Assembly (NCBI GenBank): GCA_030621225.1
Contig: JAUXIB010000006.1
Coordinates: forward strand, 1 to 35,793
Direction: 5' to 3'
Origin: a candidate division FCPU426 bacterium
GTDB lineage: Bacteria > Oederibacteriota > JAUXIB01
Length of the DNA: 35,793 nt
The position numbers and the translations under genes were made by a program. Positions 15,714-22,444 of this stretch are shown in pieces (position 1 is the first letter of the stretch; every line of letters starts with the position of its first letter). The notes beneath the pieces were generated by a model that made no database searches, was not told where the DNA came from, and saw only the letters and a program-made list of their open reading frames with translations.

Positions 15714-16772
15714 TTAATTCCCATACTGCCGATACTTTTTCCCCCTACTGTCCTCGCCTTTGACATTGAGTCCCACCCTGTCGTCGCTGCCGTAAACCCA
15801 ACCACCCTTACCATCGAATACCTTTACCTCACGATTACTACCCGTGATCTGTTCCTTGGGAATCTCCTCGATATACTTCGGCACAAGTGCCTCGAGCGTC
15901 GGCGGCCAAACCCCTTCGTGGTCACCGTAATATATCGCAGTGGCGGCCTTTAAATATCCCAGATGTCCCTTGGTCTCCGCCTCTTTTTCCTTGGTTTTCA
16001 ATTCCTTTTTCTTCTGCTTCAATGTTGCCAACATGTCCGAAAACATGTCCGAAAAGGGGATCCCCGGATCAAACTGGAACAACTCCTCCTCGATCTCGCC
16101 ATTAAGCACTATCTTGCGGTGGATCTCGTCTCGCACCGTTGAAAAGTCGTCATTTTTTTTCTCCTGGTGCACCCGTCGCAGCAGGAAATCTTGCTTGCCT
16201 ATCCACATTGTTTGTGGTTGTTTGCCACGCAGCACAATCTCGATCACATAGCACTCCACCCCCTCAAAAGTCTCCTCGCCCACCAACTTGGGAGAAGACG
16301 TACGAGAGCTCAGGGAACCGTCCAGGTCCGGCAACAGCATCAAGGGAACATGATACGCGGCACCGTCTGAAACTCCCGTCGCTCCCGCGATAGCCATCTT
16401 TAGATCCACCATAGGCTCGTACATGTCCGGCTCCAGGTAGAGGTAGGCGCTTTTGCCGTTATGCCATACGACGCTCTGACGAAACGGTGCGTTAGGAATG
16501 GGATGCTTTGAACGCCAATCGAAGCGAAAACGGTCGGGACGGACCAGATAAGTATTGAAGAGCACCTCTGCCGTCCTGGTTTTTCCCGAATCCTGATTAA
16601 AGACAGTCGTCACCACTCCCGTGTCGCGATAACTGGCACAAGAACTGTACTTTTTTTCCATCTTCTTGATTATCTCCTCCGCCTGCTGACGCGGCTCACC
16701 ACAATACGCCAAGAACACAGAAAAGATACCGGCCGCACACGCTCCCAGCCACCATTTGTTACGTATCTTCAT
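15714..16772 (-). CDS. Periplasmic LolA-like (DUF2092-type) domain fused to a pseudopilin-like C-terminal domain
   Basis: The track starts at 16973, but ATG 16772 (MKIRNKWWLGAC) opens a signal peptide, giving 352 residues. Residues about 28-245 resemble DUF2092/LolA-like lipid carriers (QQAEEIIKKMEKKYSSCASYRDTG, RFRFDWRSKHP, WHNGKSAYLY, ECYVIEIVLRGKQPQTMWIGKQDFLLRRV, FQFDPGIPF). A charged coiled segment (LKQKKKELKTKEKEAETK) leads to residues 269-352, which read like the globular part of GspG-type pseudopilins: LGYLKAATAIYYGDHEG, then a PPTLEALVPKYIEEIP segment, GGWVYGSDDRVGLN and GKKYRQYGN. The usual prepilin N-helix is missing. The frame is unbroken. The ribosome site is weak. A REP-like repeat separates it from the upstream BamE-like gene, and a Cys-rich peptide gene follows. 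Confidence 0.75.
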   Translation of the reverse strand: MKIRNKWWLGACAAGIFSVFLAYCGEPRQQAEEIIKKMEKKYSSCASYRDTGVVTTVFNQDSGKTRTAEVLFNTYLVRPDRFRFDWRSKHPIPNAPFRQSVVWHNGKSAYLYLEPDMYEPMVDLKMAIAGATGVSDGAAYHVPLMLLPDLDGSLSSRTSSPKLVGEETFEGVECYVIEIVLRGKQPQTMWIGKQDFLLRRVHQEKKNDDFSTVRDEIHRKIVLNGEIEEELFQFDPGIPFSDMFSDMLATLKQKKKELKTKEKEAETKGHLGYLKAATAIYYGDHEGVWPPTLEALVPKYIEEIPKEQITGSNREVKVFDGKGGWVYGSDDRVGLNVKGEDSRGKKYRQYGN

Positions 16773-16838
16773 CGTGTTTTTGTCCCCTGTTTTATCTGTT
16801 TCTTTAATAATCTTCTGTGCCCCCCAACCCCAAGATCC

Positions 16839-16875
16839 CACACCCGGTGAGCAAACGGAGTACACACTGGGTGTG
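16839..16875. repeat. 37-nt REP-like palindrome
   Basis: Arms CACACCCGGTG (16839-16849) and CACTGGGTGTG (16865-16875) pair over 11 bp with one G-U. It lies between the BamE-like gene and the LolA-like/pseudopilin gene, so it would be transcribed within that operon. Confidence 0.8.
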
Positions 16876-16896
16876 CGGTTGGATCGCTGCCATACT

Positions 16897-17193
16897 CTAG
16901 TCTTTCGCCTTCTTGCTCTCAATCCACTGTTTAATACCCACCCGGCCATTTTTGAAACCGATGTTGATACCATGTTTGCGGTCGCTGCTGAGCCAGATGT
17001 AATGTCCCGTCTCGGGACCGGCGGTCGTTAGGACCTGGGTAGGTTCTCCCAGTATCTCTTTTACCTCAGCGATGGTCATGCCCTCTTCGATCTTCGCCAG
17101 GTTTTCCTCGTTGATGGCATCCCCACCGCTACAGCCGAATAATGATATCGTGATAAAAAGCGCTGCGAAAATAAGCTTTTTGGTTTTTTTCAT
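16897..17193 (-). CDS. BamE/SmpA-like outer-membrane lipoprotein
   Basis: The start is moved from 17238 to ATG 17193, where MKKTKKLIFAALFITISLFGC gives a signal peptide and lipobox LFGC (Cys21), with GAGGAGCGAGGAAACACAG upstream; 98 residues. NEENLAKIEEGMTIAEVKEILGEPTQV is the hallmark helix-turn of the SmpA/OmlA fold, followed by HYIWLSSDRKHGINIGFKNGRV, the expected beta strands. BamE helps the BAM complex, but this short fold is also used in many unrelated lipoproteins, so a BAM role is uncertain. The 2-TM gene ends 19 bases upstream, indicating one operon. Confidence 0.75.
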   Translation of the reverse strand: MKKTKKLIFAALFITISLFGCSGGDAINEENLAKIEEGMTIAEVKEILGEPTQVLTTAGPETGHYIWLSSDRKHGINIGFKNGRVGIKQWIESKKAKD

Positions 17194-17212
17194 CTGTGTT
17201 TCCTCGCTCCTC

Positions 17213-17437
17213 TTACTTCTTCTTTGAACCGCCACCAAAGATCTTCTTCTCGAAATAAAAAAAATACAGGGGCATCATCACCACCGCTATCGATATGCCT
17301 ATGACCGCTCCCCTATACTCCATAGGAACGCCGAGCAGTCTCGCCACATATCCGATTCCCCCTCCGGCAATTCCCGCGATAACCAGAAATATCCCGAATG
17401 CTTTCCAGTTAACCTTACGACCTTTTTTGTCTGCCAT
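17213..17437 (-). CDS. Small two-helix membrane protein, unrecognised
   Basis: ATG 17437 (MADKKGRKVNWKAFG) is preceded by AAAGGGAGAACGACC; the track start at 17560 runs through a REP-like repeat and is unlikely. The 74-residue product has a basic N-terminus, two membrane segments (GIFLVIAGIAGGGIGYVA and GAVIGISIAVVMMPLYFFYF) and a basic tail GGGSKKK. Both ends are probably cytoplasmic. Family not recognised. First gene of the set with the BamE-like lipoprotein 19 bases downstream, so an envelope role is likely. Confidence 0.65.
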   Translation of the reverse strand: MADKKGRKVNWKAFGIFLVIAGIAGGGIGYVARLLGVPMEYRGAVIGISIAVVMMPLYFFYFEKKIFGGGSKKK

Positions 17438-17464
17438 GGTCGTTCTCCCTTTCATCCCTTCGCC

Positions 17465-17501
17465 CACACCCGGTGAGCGAACACCATGCACACCGGGTGT
17501 G
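17465..17501. repeat. 37-nt REP-like palindrome
   Basis: Perfect 11-bp arms CACACCCGGTG (17465-17475) and CACCGGGTGTG (17491-17501) around a 15-base middle. The reverse complement differs from the copy at 30047 at only two of 37 positions. Confidence 0.85.
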
Positions 17502-17569
17502 TGTCTCTGCTGCATTCTAACAAGCGCCGTTCCCCGTATCCTGTATCCCGTATCCCGCATCCTGTCTAT

Positions 17570-18379
17570 TCACTTCCATCCAGCCAAAAACTTCTTTATC
17601 TCCGCGTCCCCTGGGTTAAGCAGCAACGATTTTTCATAAGCCGCGCGGGACCTGGCGAAATCACTTAAATTGTAATAACAATAGCCCAACAAGCTATAAA
17701 TGCGTGCGTCCTTTGGATTATTTTTTTCTGCTGCCAATAATTCAGTTGCTGCCTGCTGATACTGTCTATTCCTTATCAATAAATTCGTTTGCCTGATCAC
17801 GTCAGCTACTGGCCGACCTGCATTCTCCAACGTTACTATCGGACCGGCTTTCTTTGCGGTCACCGTTTGATTCAAGTTAAACGTTTTCTCGACATGCTTC
17901 ATAAAATCGTCTTTGGGGCGGGACCCTACAAGTTTACCTTGATATATCCCTTGCTTATCCACAAAAGCAAAATGAGGGATACCTCTCACTTTATAAGACC
18001 CGCTCACTACTTTTCGTTCATCCAGCAGCACGTGAACCTCGGTTAATTTTTTCTCTTTAGCAAAATCTCTTACACGCATTTCACTCTCGGCTATATTAAT
18101 GCTGAGTACTACAACATCATGAGCGGCGTACTTCTTAACCACTTCTTCCATTACCGGCATCATTGCCCGGCAAGGCGAACACCAAGTGGCCCAAAAATCC
18201 ATGATCACGTGTTTCTTTCCCTTGTAATCAGAGAGTTTCACCCGTTTGCCGTTTAGATCATAGAGAGAGAAATCCCGCGCTTGTTTGCCTTCTTCCAACC
18301 GCTTGGCTATGAGCGAGGTTGTTAGTAGAATGATAAGAAAAACTATTGAAGCTTTTTTTGTGCCCATAAGCGCGCCCAT
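17570..18379 (-). CDS. TlpA/ResA-like thioredoxin-fold protein with C-terminal TPRs
   Basis: 269 residues. An N-terminal hydrophobic segment (SIVFLIILLTTSLIA) is a signal peptide or anchor. The thioredoxin domain (about 35-175) contains FWATWCSPCR with the redox pair Cys67/Cys70 and the cis-Pro loop GIPHFAFVD. Residues about 195-265 hold two TPRs (YQQAATELLAAEKNNPKDARIYSLLGYCYYNLSDF and RSRAAYEKSLLLNPGDAEIKK). Such proteins reduce disulfides or serve cytochrome maturation in the periplasm. The TPR tail suggests a protein partner. ATG 18379 has no Shine-Dalgarno; Met5 (18367) is an alternative. Upstream on the minus strand, TTGACT and CAAAAT with 17-base spacing form a weak promoter. Confidence 0.85.
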   Translation of the reverse strand: MGALMGTKKASIVFLIILLTTSLIAKRLEEGKQARDFSLYDLNGKRVKLSDYKGKKHVIMDFWATWCSPCRAMMPVMEEVVKKYAAHDVVVLSINIAESEMRVRDFAKEKKLTEVHVLLDERKVVSGSYKVRGIPHFAFVDKQGIYQGKLVGSRPKDDFMKHVEKTFNLNQTVTAKKAGPIVTLENAGRPVADVIRQTNLLIRNRQYQQAATELLAAEKNNPKDARIYSLLGYCYYNLSDFARSRAAYEKSLLLNPGDAEIKKFLAGWK

Positions 18380-18446
18380 TTAATTATTATGTCGTTGATT
18401 TTGACAGGATTAATTGGAATAGTCAAGAAAACCGGGGGGGCTTGGC

Positions 18447-18878
18447 TTACCGGCTCACATCCTTCGATAAAACTATCATCCCGTCTTTGTCCCGCTTATC
18501 CACGTCACCCTTGTAACCCGCCTTTAAGAGAAGCTGGATGGAATTCGTGTTCTTCGGTTCCACGGAACCGAAGAATAAGCGGACACCGGCCAAAAGAGGC
18601 GCGCGCTCCAGGTATTCCAGTATCCTCAGCCCGTATCCCTTGCGCCTATGGGTGGGACTAACAATGAAGCCCATATACCCTTTGTCTTCCTCCACGTCCG
18701 CCTGCACCAACCCAACCAGCTCATCCCCATCAACGAACTTCCAAGCATGGACGTTTGGGGCATCCGTCACATACTTCAGCCATTTCTCCGTTGGCAGTTC
18801 AAAATACTGGCTGGCCTCATCTTCATACCAAGCCGCAAACTTCTTCAAGTCCTCCGAAACGATCTTCTCAGCTTTCAT
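18447..18878 (-). CDS. GNAT-family acetyltransferase
   Basis: The core protein of 143 residues starts at ATG 18878 (MKAEKIVSEDL). The track start at 18920 immediately follows the TAG of higA-like and could also be used through coupling. Motif A of GNAT enzymes, the acetyl-CoA pyrophosphate loop, is seen as VSPTHRRKGYGLRILEYL (residues 73-90), with beta4 as YMGFIV, and the later NSIQLLLKAGYK is the usual C-terminal segment. The protein is cytoplasmic and its acceptor substrate is unknown. The gene directly follows a toxin-antitoxin pair in the same direction, so it may be the third gene of that operon. GNAT toxins are known, but their antitoxins are usually RHH proteins, which is not the case here. 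Confidence 0.8.
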   Translation of the reverse strand: MKAEKIVSEDLKKFAAWYEDEASQYFELPTEKWLKYVTDAPNVHAWKFVDGDELVGLVQADVEEDKGYMGFIVSPTHRRKGYGLRILEYLERAPLLAGVRLFFGSVEPKNTNSIQLLLKAGYKGDVDKRDKDGMIVLSKDVSR

Positions 18879-18920
18879 TTTTCTGCTGTTTGACGTGTGT
18901 CTTCCAAGACCTGATACCAT

Positions 18921-19208
18921 CTATTTCAACTGAACTATCAGGCGTCGGTCGAGCGCGGCGGCCAACCTCTGAAGAGTCTTGAGCGTATACCGCGCCGAAG
19001 ATGGATCCTCTAGCTGAGAAAGCGCCTGCTGCGAAATTTTTAGCGTTCTCGCCAGTTCGCGCTGGGTCAAACCCTGCTCTTCTCTTATGGTAGCGATCCG
19101 TACCGCGAGCCGAGCCGCCAAATCTTCCTCATCGAAAGCACTTTTTACCGCCGGGTCCTTAAGGTCCTCGCGCAGACGGTCCTTTAACATCCTGAGTTTC
19201 TTTCTCAT
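18921..19208 (-). CDS. higA: HigA-like HTH antitoxin
   Basis: 95 residues. An N-terminal basic helix (MRKKLRMLKDRLREDL) is followed by an XRE-type helix-turn-helix at about 40-80: IATIREEQGLTQRELARTLKISQQALSQLED, then the dimer part YTLKTLQRLAAALDRRL. This order, with HigB-like toxin first and antitoxin 3 bases later, is typical of HigBA/Gp49-type modules. The antitoxin would neutralise the toxin and repress the promoter, where an inverted repeat lies between the -35 and -10 boxes. Its TAG touches the possible ATG of the GNAT gene. The symbol is assigned by architecture and not by a close match. Confidence 0.8.
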   Translation of the reverse strand: MRKKLRMLKDRLREDLKDPAVKSAFDEEDLAARLAVRIATIREEQGLTQRELARTLKISQQALSQLEDPSSARYTLKTLQRLAAALDRRLIVQLK

Positions 19209-19211
19209 TAT

Positions 19212-19568
19212 CTACCCTCCGTGCCGTTTCACCCAATCGCCTCGGCAATGCATGACGCGTTCCAATTCAGTCGTATTGATTGCTTGTTTCTTTTTTAGAA
19301 AGCCATTAGTTACTATAATATCCCTCCTGCGATAAAAAAAGTAGAGCAATCTTATCTCCAAACGTCCGAAGCTCACCCGCAGCTCCCGTATTGGTCCTTT
19401 TACGACATCGGCATAAGGCCTGGGTAAATCCGGACCCTGTTCTTCCAAGAGCGCAAGCCATTTTAATGTCTTTGCCCTCGGTCTCTTTTCGAGAGAATCT
19501 AAAAATTCATCAACCGGGGAATCACCCCTTCGGTTTTGATAGAATATAATCCTGTATTTAACGTCCAT
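19212..19568 (-). CDS. higB: HigB/Gp49-like (RelE superfamily) mRNA-interferase toxin
   Basis: 118 residues; ATG 19568 matches the expected N-terminus MDVKYRIIFYQNRRGDSPVDEFLDSL. Other conserved family parts are PRAKTLKWLALLEEQG, GPIRELRVSFGRLEIRLLYFFYRRRDIIVTNGFLKKKQ, the arginine-rich RelE fold and the FxKK motif of the Gp49/DUF891 group. Such toxins cleave ribosome-bound mRNA. The antitoxin follows by 3 bases. The promoter on the minus strand is fully consensus and abuts the ATG, so the toxin should be translated from a leaderless mRNA. The symbol is by architecture. Confidence 0.82.
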   Translation of the reverse strand: MDVKYRIIFYQNRRGDSPVDEFLDSLEKRPRAKTLKWLALLEEQGPDLPRPYADVVKGPIRELRVSFGRLEIRLLYFFYRRRDIIVTNGFLKKKQAINTTELERVMHCRGDWVKRHGG

Positions 19569-19572
19569 AATG

Positions 19573-19601
19573 ATTATACAAGTATTTTCTTGTTATGTCA
19601 A
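19573..19601 (-). promoter_or_regulatory. Consensus promoter of higBA, leaderless
   Basis: On the minus strand TTGACA (19596-19601), a 17-base spacer and TATAAT (19573-19578) are exact matches to the sigma-70 consensus. Only four bases (CATT) separate the -10 box from ATG 19568, placing the start site at or next to the A of ATG. No Shine-Dalgarno is possible. Confidence 0.85.
19578..19593. promoter_or_regulatory. Candidate HigA operator palindrome
   Basis: ACAAG-N6-CTTGT lies inside the promoter spacer and touches the -10 box, where a bound HTH antitoxin would block polymerase. The arms are only 5 bp, so this is inference from position and symmetry. Confidence 0.45.
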
Positions 19602-19783
19602 CCTATAGCCAGTATTATTTTTCTCACCCGGTAGTGGACATATCCCACTCCCATATGCAACCATCCTACCATGCCCCCCCTGACAAAAATGGGGGGGGTG
19701 CAGAAAAAAACTTAAAAAACTTTTATCGGAGGATTATTTTCGGAAAGGTTCAAAACGTGGTTCGCATGTAGGGATTCAATTTA

Positions 19784-19871
19784 CCGCTAGCATATTTAAT
19801 GTCGGTTTGTATCGATTCCTTTAAAATCAGACATAAAAACGATGCCGCTAGCATATTTAATATCGGTTTGT
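19784..19871. repeat. Pair of 27-bp direct repeats
   Basis: Copies at 19784-19810 and 19845-19871 share CCGCTAGCATATTTAAT and TCGGTTTGT with one G/A difference, separated by 34 bases. The AT-rich half with a NheI-like GCTAGC core could be a protein-binding or recombination site. There is no gene between them. Confidence 0.7.
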
Positions 19872-20023
19872 CCCCGTAGGGGGTCGAACCCGCTTTTTCG
19901 GGCGTGCCCCTACATTTTAACAAGCGCCGTTCCCTGCTTGCCCTACAAAGCTCCAAAAGAGCGAAGTAGGGTATCCCGTCCACTGTATACCTTATTCATA
20001 ATTCACAACTCAGAATTCAGAAT

Positions 20024-21181
20024 TCATTTCCCCTTCAACGCGTCACTCACCTTCTTGATGATCCCCGCGTCCCTGGGCGGCACCAGCGGGCGTCGAGTAT
20101 CGCCAGCCAGGTAGGTGGTACTTGTCGGGAAGGCAAACTCAATGCCCTCTTGTTCAAAGCGCCGCATGATCTCCATATTTGTCCGTTGCCGCCAGTCTAA
20201 ATAGTTCCAATACTTAGGCGGGTGATACCAGGCGATCAGCTTGATATTCAACGACCAATCATTAAACTCATCGAAATACACCCGCGGCGGAAATTCCTTG
20301 TCCATCCCCTCGTGGTCCTTAAGCACGTCGCGGATTATCTCCACCGCTTTTTCCACCTTCTTCACCGGCGTATCATAGGTGATGGTAATATTCGACAACC
20401 GCCGAATATGCGGCCGTCGTCCGATGTTCTCCACCGCGCTGTTCACGATCTTCTCGTTAGGGATCGTCACCTGATGTCCGGTCAGCGTCCTGATCTTGGT
20501 CGAACGCAGGCCCACCTCCTCCACCGGCCCGTCATAACCGTCGATCACTACCCGGTCGCCTACCTTAAACGGCTGATCAGCGATAATCGTTAAGGAACCA
20601 AAGAGATTAGAAATAGAATCCTTGGCAGCAAAGGCAATCGCCAGGCCGCCGATGCCCAGAGAAGCCAGGATAGTGGAAATGTTAAGTCCCAATACATTCT
20701 GGCCAATGAACATCACCGCGATTACGATCACCGTGGTACGCAAGGCCTTGCCCACCATCGGCGCCAGCATATCATCCAGATGACTCTCGGTGCGGGTGGC
20801 CCATTGTTTAAGATAGTAATCAATTACACTGACCAGCCGGTAGAGCATCCAGGCAAAAGCGAAGATGGCCAGCGCCTTGGCCGAGCGCCCCGTCCAAAGG
20901 GTAAGCGCCGGGTCAAACTTAGCCAGGTGCGGTATCACCGAGATATAAAACCCCGCCGCCCAAGTGATCCACTCCAACGGCCGTCCGACACTCTTGAGCA
21001 CCTGGGCCCCCAGACCAAACTCACCCTCCTTTTCGTGCGTGATCGCCGCCGCCCGACGTTCACAGATATAGCGGGCCAAACGCCCGATAACGAAAGTCGC
21101 CAACAGCGAAGCAAAGAGCGTCACCATCCGCCACCATTCTATCTTCTCCGTAAACTCATGCCACCATTCCGTTATGTTCAT
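20024..21181 (-). CDS. MscS-family small-conductance mechanosensitive channel
   Basis: 385 residues from ATG 21181 (MNITEWWHEF), which has AAAGGAGGCGCA before it; the track start at 21277 lacks this. There are several N-terminal helices, and then the MscS core: TVIVIAVMFIGQNVLGLNISTILASLGIGGLAIAFAAKDSISNLFGS is the pore-lining TM3 with its Gly/Ala packing. The beta domain (FKVGDRVVIDGYDGPVEEVGLRSTKIRTL) and an alpha/beta domain (TITYDTPVKKVEKAVEIIRDVL, ending in IEFAFPTSTTYL) follow. The protein sits in the inner membrane and releases solutes on hypo-osmotic shock. No partner gene is evident. Confidence 0.92.
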   Translation of the reverse strand: MNITEWWHEFTEKIEWWRMVTLFASLLATFVIGRLARYICERRAAAITHEKEGEFGLGAQVLKSVGRPLEWITWAAGFYISVIPHLAKFDPALTLWTGRSAKALAIFAFAWMLYRLVSVIDYYLKQWATRTESHLDDMLAPMVGKALRTTVIVIAVMFIGQNVLGLNISTILASLGIGGLAIAFAAKDSISNLFGSLTIIADQPFKVGDRVVIDGYDGPVEEVGLRSTKIRTLTGHQVTIPNEKIVNSAVENIGRRPHIRRLSNITITYDTPVKKVEKAVEIIRDVLKDHEGMDKEFPPRVYFDEFNDWSLNIKLIAWYHPPKYWNYLDWRQRTNMEIMRRFEQEGIEFAFPTSTTYLAGDTRRPLVPPRDAGIIKKVSDALKGK

Positions 21182-21439
21182 TGCGCCTCCTTTTTTTGTT
21201 GGCACTATTTCGTACAGCGTATAGCGTTTTTTTGTCCAACGTCGCACGTCTAATGTCACACGCCGCTTAGTGCCCAACGTTTGACGGTCGACGATTATTA
21301 TAATTCAGCATTCAGAATTCATAACTCAGAATTCCCTATCCAGCCCCCTGTATACCCTTCGACTCGTTCCACTCGCTTCCGCCTTCGTCAAGGGCTACGG
21401 CGGACAAGCAGGGCAGGCCGTCTACCGTATACTTAACCC

Positions 21440-22291
21440 CTACAACACCTCCTCGATCAACGTCCGCGCCGTCTGCTTATCAACCGCCCCAAAGACTACC
21501 GCTAATCGATTTCCTCTTCTACCAGTGGCTATTTTTCCTTTTTCCTTGGAAACATCTAGCATCACCGAAAGAAACTTGTCCTCGCCGCTTTTCGCCGTTA
21601 ACTCATTAGCATAGCGCACCAACACCAACTGCAGTTTACTTTTCCCCCGCTGATAAGTCGCCAGTACTACTTCGTTGTCTTCGCCAATACGCAAGATGTC
21701 CTCCTGCGACAAGAAATAGTGATGCTTTAGTCCAAAAGCGCCGTGAAAATATCTAACACTCAACTGAGCCAGACCCTCCGGCGGCAGCATCTCCACCAGA
21801 TCAGGCCCTCGGCCGCAATCGCTGCGCCCAGCAACCAGCGTGTTGCCCAGCTCGATCATCGCCTCCTGTAAACCCGGCACCTCCTCTGCATATATATTGT
21901 AGAAGTACTTCCCCTGCCAGAAGCGAAGCATACCGTAGTCGTATTCCGAACCCTGTCCCACTCCCGCTTCAGACGCGCTCCGCTCAAAACTGAATATACC
22001 GTATGCATCAGGCGGTAAGCCCATATCATAAACTTCTACCTGTAATGACGGAAAACCGTCCCGGGTATATTTGCGGGCCGCCAGACCGTTAAAATCATAG
22101 GCCAGGTATACCTCGGCGCCGCCATTCATGTACTCAAAAATCCCCCGCTTGCCGTTGTAAAACACAGCCTGCTCCGTCGCCTGCCAGCCAGCGACACTAT
22201 CGGGCAACCTTTGCTTCAAGTCACTTCCCTTGCCGCAGCCTTGCAGGCACAGTAGTAACAAGCAAATGATTAGACTGGTGTTTTTGTACAT
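21440..22291 (-). CDS. Lipoprotein of the DUF6599 type
   Basis: ATG 22291 (MYKNTSLIICLLLLCLQGC) gives a signal peptide with lipobox LQGC, Cys19, and 283 residues; the earlier track start is inside a REP-like repeat. Characteristic segments are LPDSVAGWQATEQAVFYNGKRG, IFEYMNGGAEVYLAYDF, VEVYDMGLPPDAYGIFSFER, and RFWQGKYFYNIYAEE. This pattern fits DUF6599, a family of unknown function often found in secreted proteins. It lies on the same strand as the GT4-GH130 pair, 153 bases after GH130, so it may belong to the same glycan-related set. No Shine-Dalgarno is evident. Confidence 0.7.
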   Translation of the reverse strand: MYKNTSLIICLLLLCLQGCGKGSDLKQRLPDSVAGWQATEQAVFYNGKRGIFEYMNGGAEVYLAYDFNGLAARKYTRDGFPSLQVEVYDMGLPPDAYGIFSFERSASEAGVGQGSEYDYGMLRFWQGKYFYNIYAEEVPGLQEAMIELGNTLVAGRSDCGRGPDLVEMLPPEGLAQLSVRYFHGAFGLKHHYFLSQEDILRIGEDNEVVLATYQRGKSKLQLVLVRYANELTAKSGEDKFLSVMLDVSKEKGKIATGRRGNRLAVVFGAVDKQTARTLIEEVL

Positions 22292-22301
22292 AATTAGCCA
22301 G

Positions 22302-22332
22302 GCACACTCCCGCTGTGCAACCGGAGTGCACA
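22302..22332. repeat. Degenerate REP-like copy
   Basis: GCACACTCCCGCTGTGC followed by AACCGGAGTGCACAT resembles the short copy at 15451. It sits directly before the DUF6599 lipoprotein start. Confidence 0.5.
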
Positions 22333-22444
22333 TATCATACAGCATACCAAATACTAATTACGGTCTCAAACGGCCTAGATGGAATAATAACTGCCGGGAG
22401 ATCGGGAATCTATATTTCGCAACTGAGGCAATACTATACTATTA

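Larger units (their letters stand above)
19569..20023. other. 455-base intergenic region with direct repeats and hairpins
   Basis: The only track ORF here (77 aa, minus) spans repeats and is not credible. After the higBA promoter come a GC hairpin of 8 C and 8 G (19673-19680/19691-19698), an A-rich stretch, two 27-bp direct repeats (19784 and 19845), a hairpin with ends GTAGGGG/CCCCTAC (about 19876-19914), and an AATTC-type word (19992-20027). Confidence 0.7.

Noticed and set aside
15581-15814. Minus ORF of 77 aa
   Set aside because: Different frame from the end of the fusion gene and the 30-codon peptide, with no ribosome site of its own.
15462-15953. Plus ORF of 163 aa
   Set aside because: Runs through a REP-like repeat and is antisense to the Cys-peptide and fusion genes.
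19750-19983. Minus ORF of 77 aa
   Set aside because: Consists of the two 27-bp direct repeats and a hairpin, so its repeated KPILNMLA/TDIKYASG parts are DNA-repeat artefacts.
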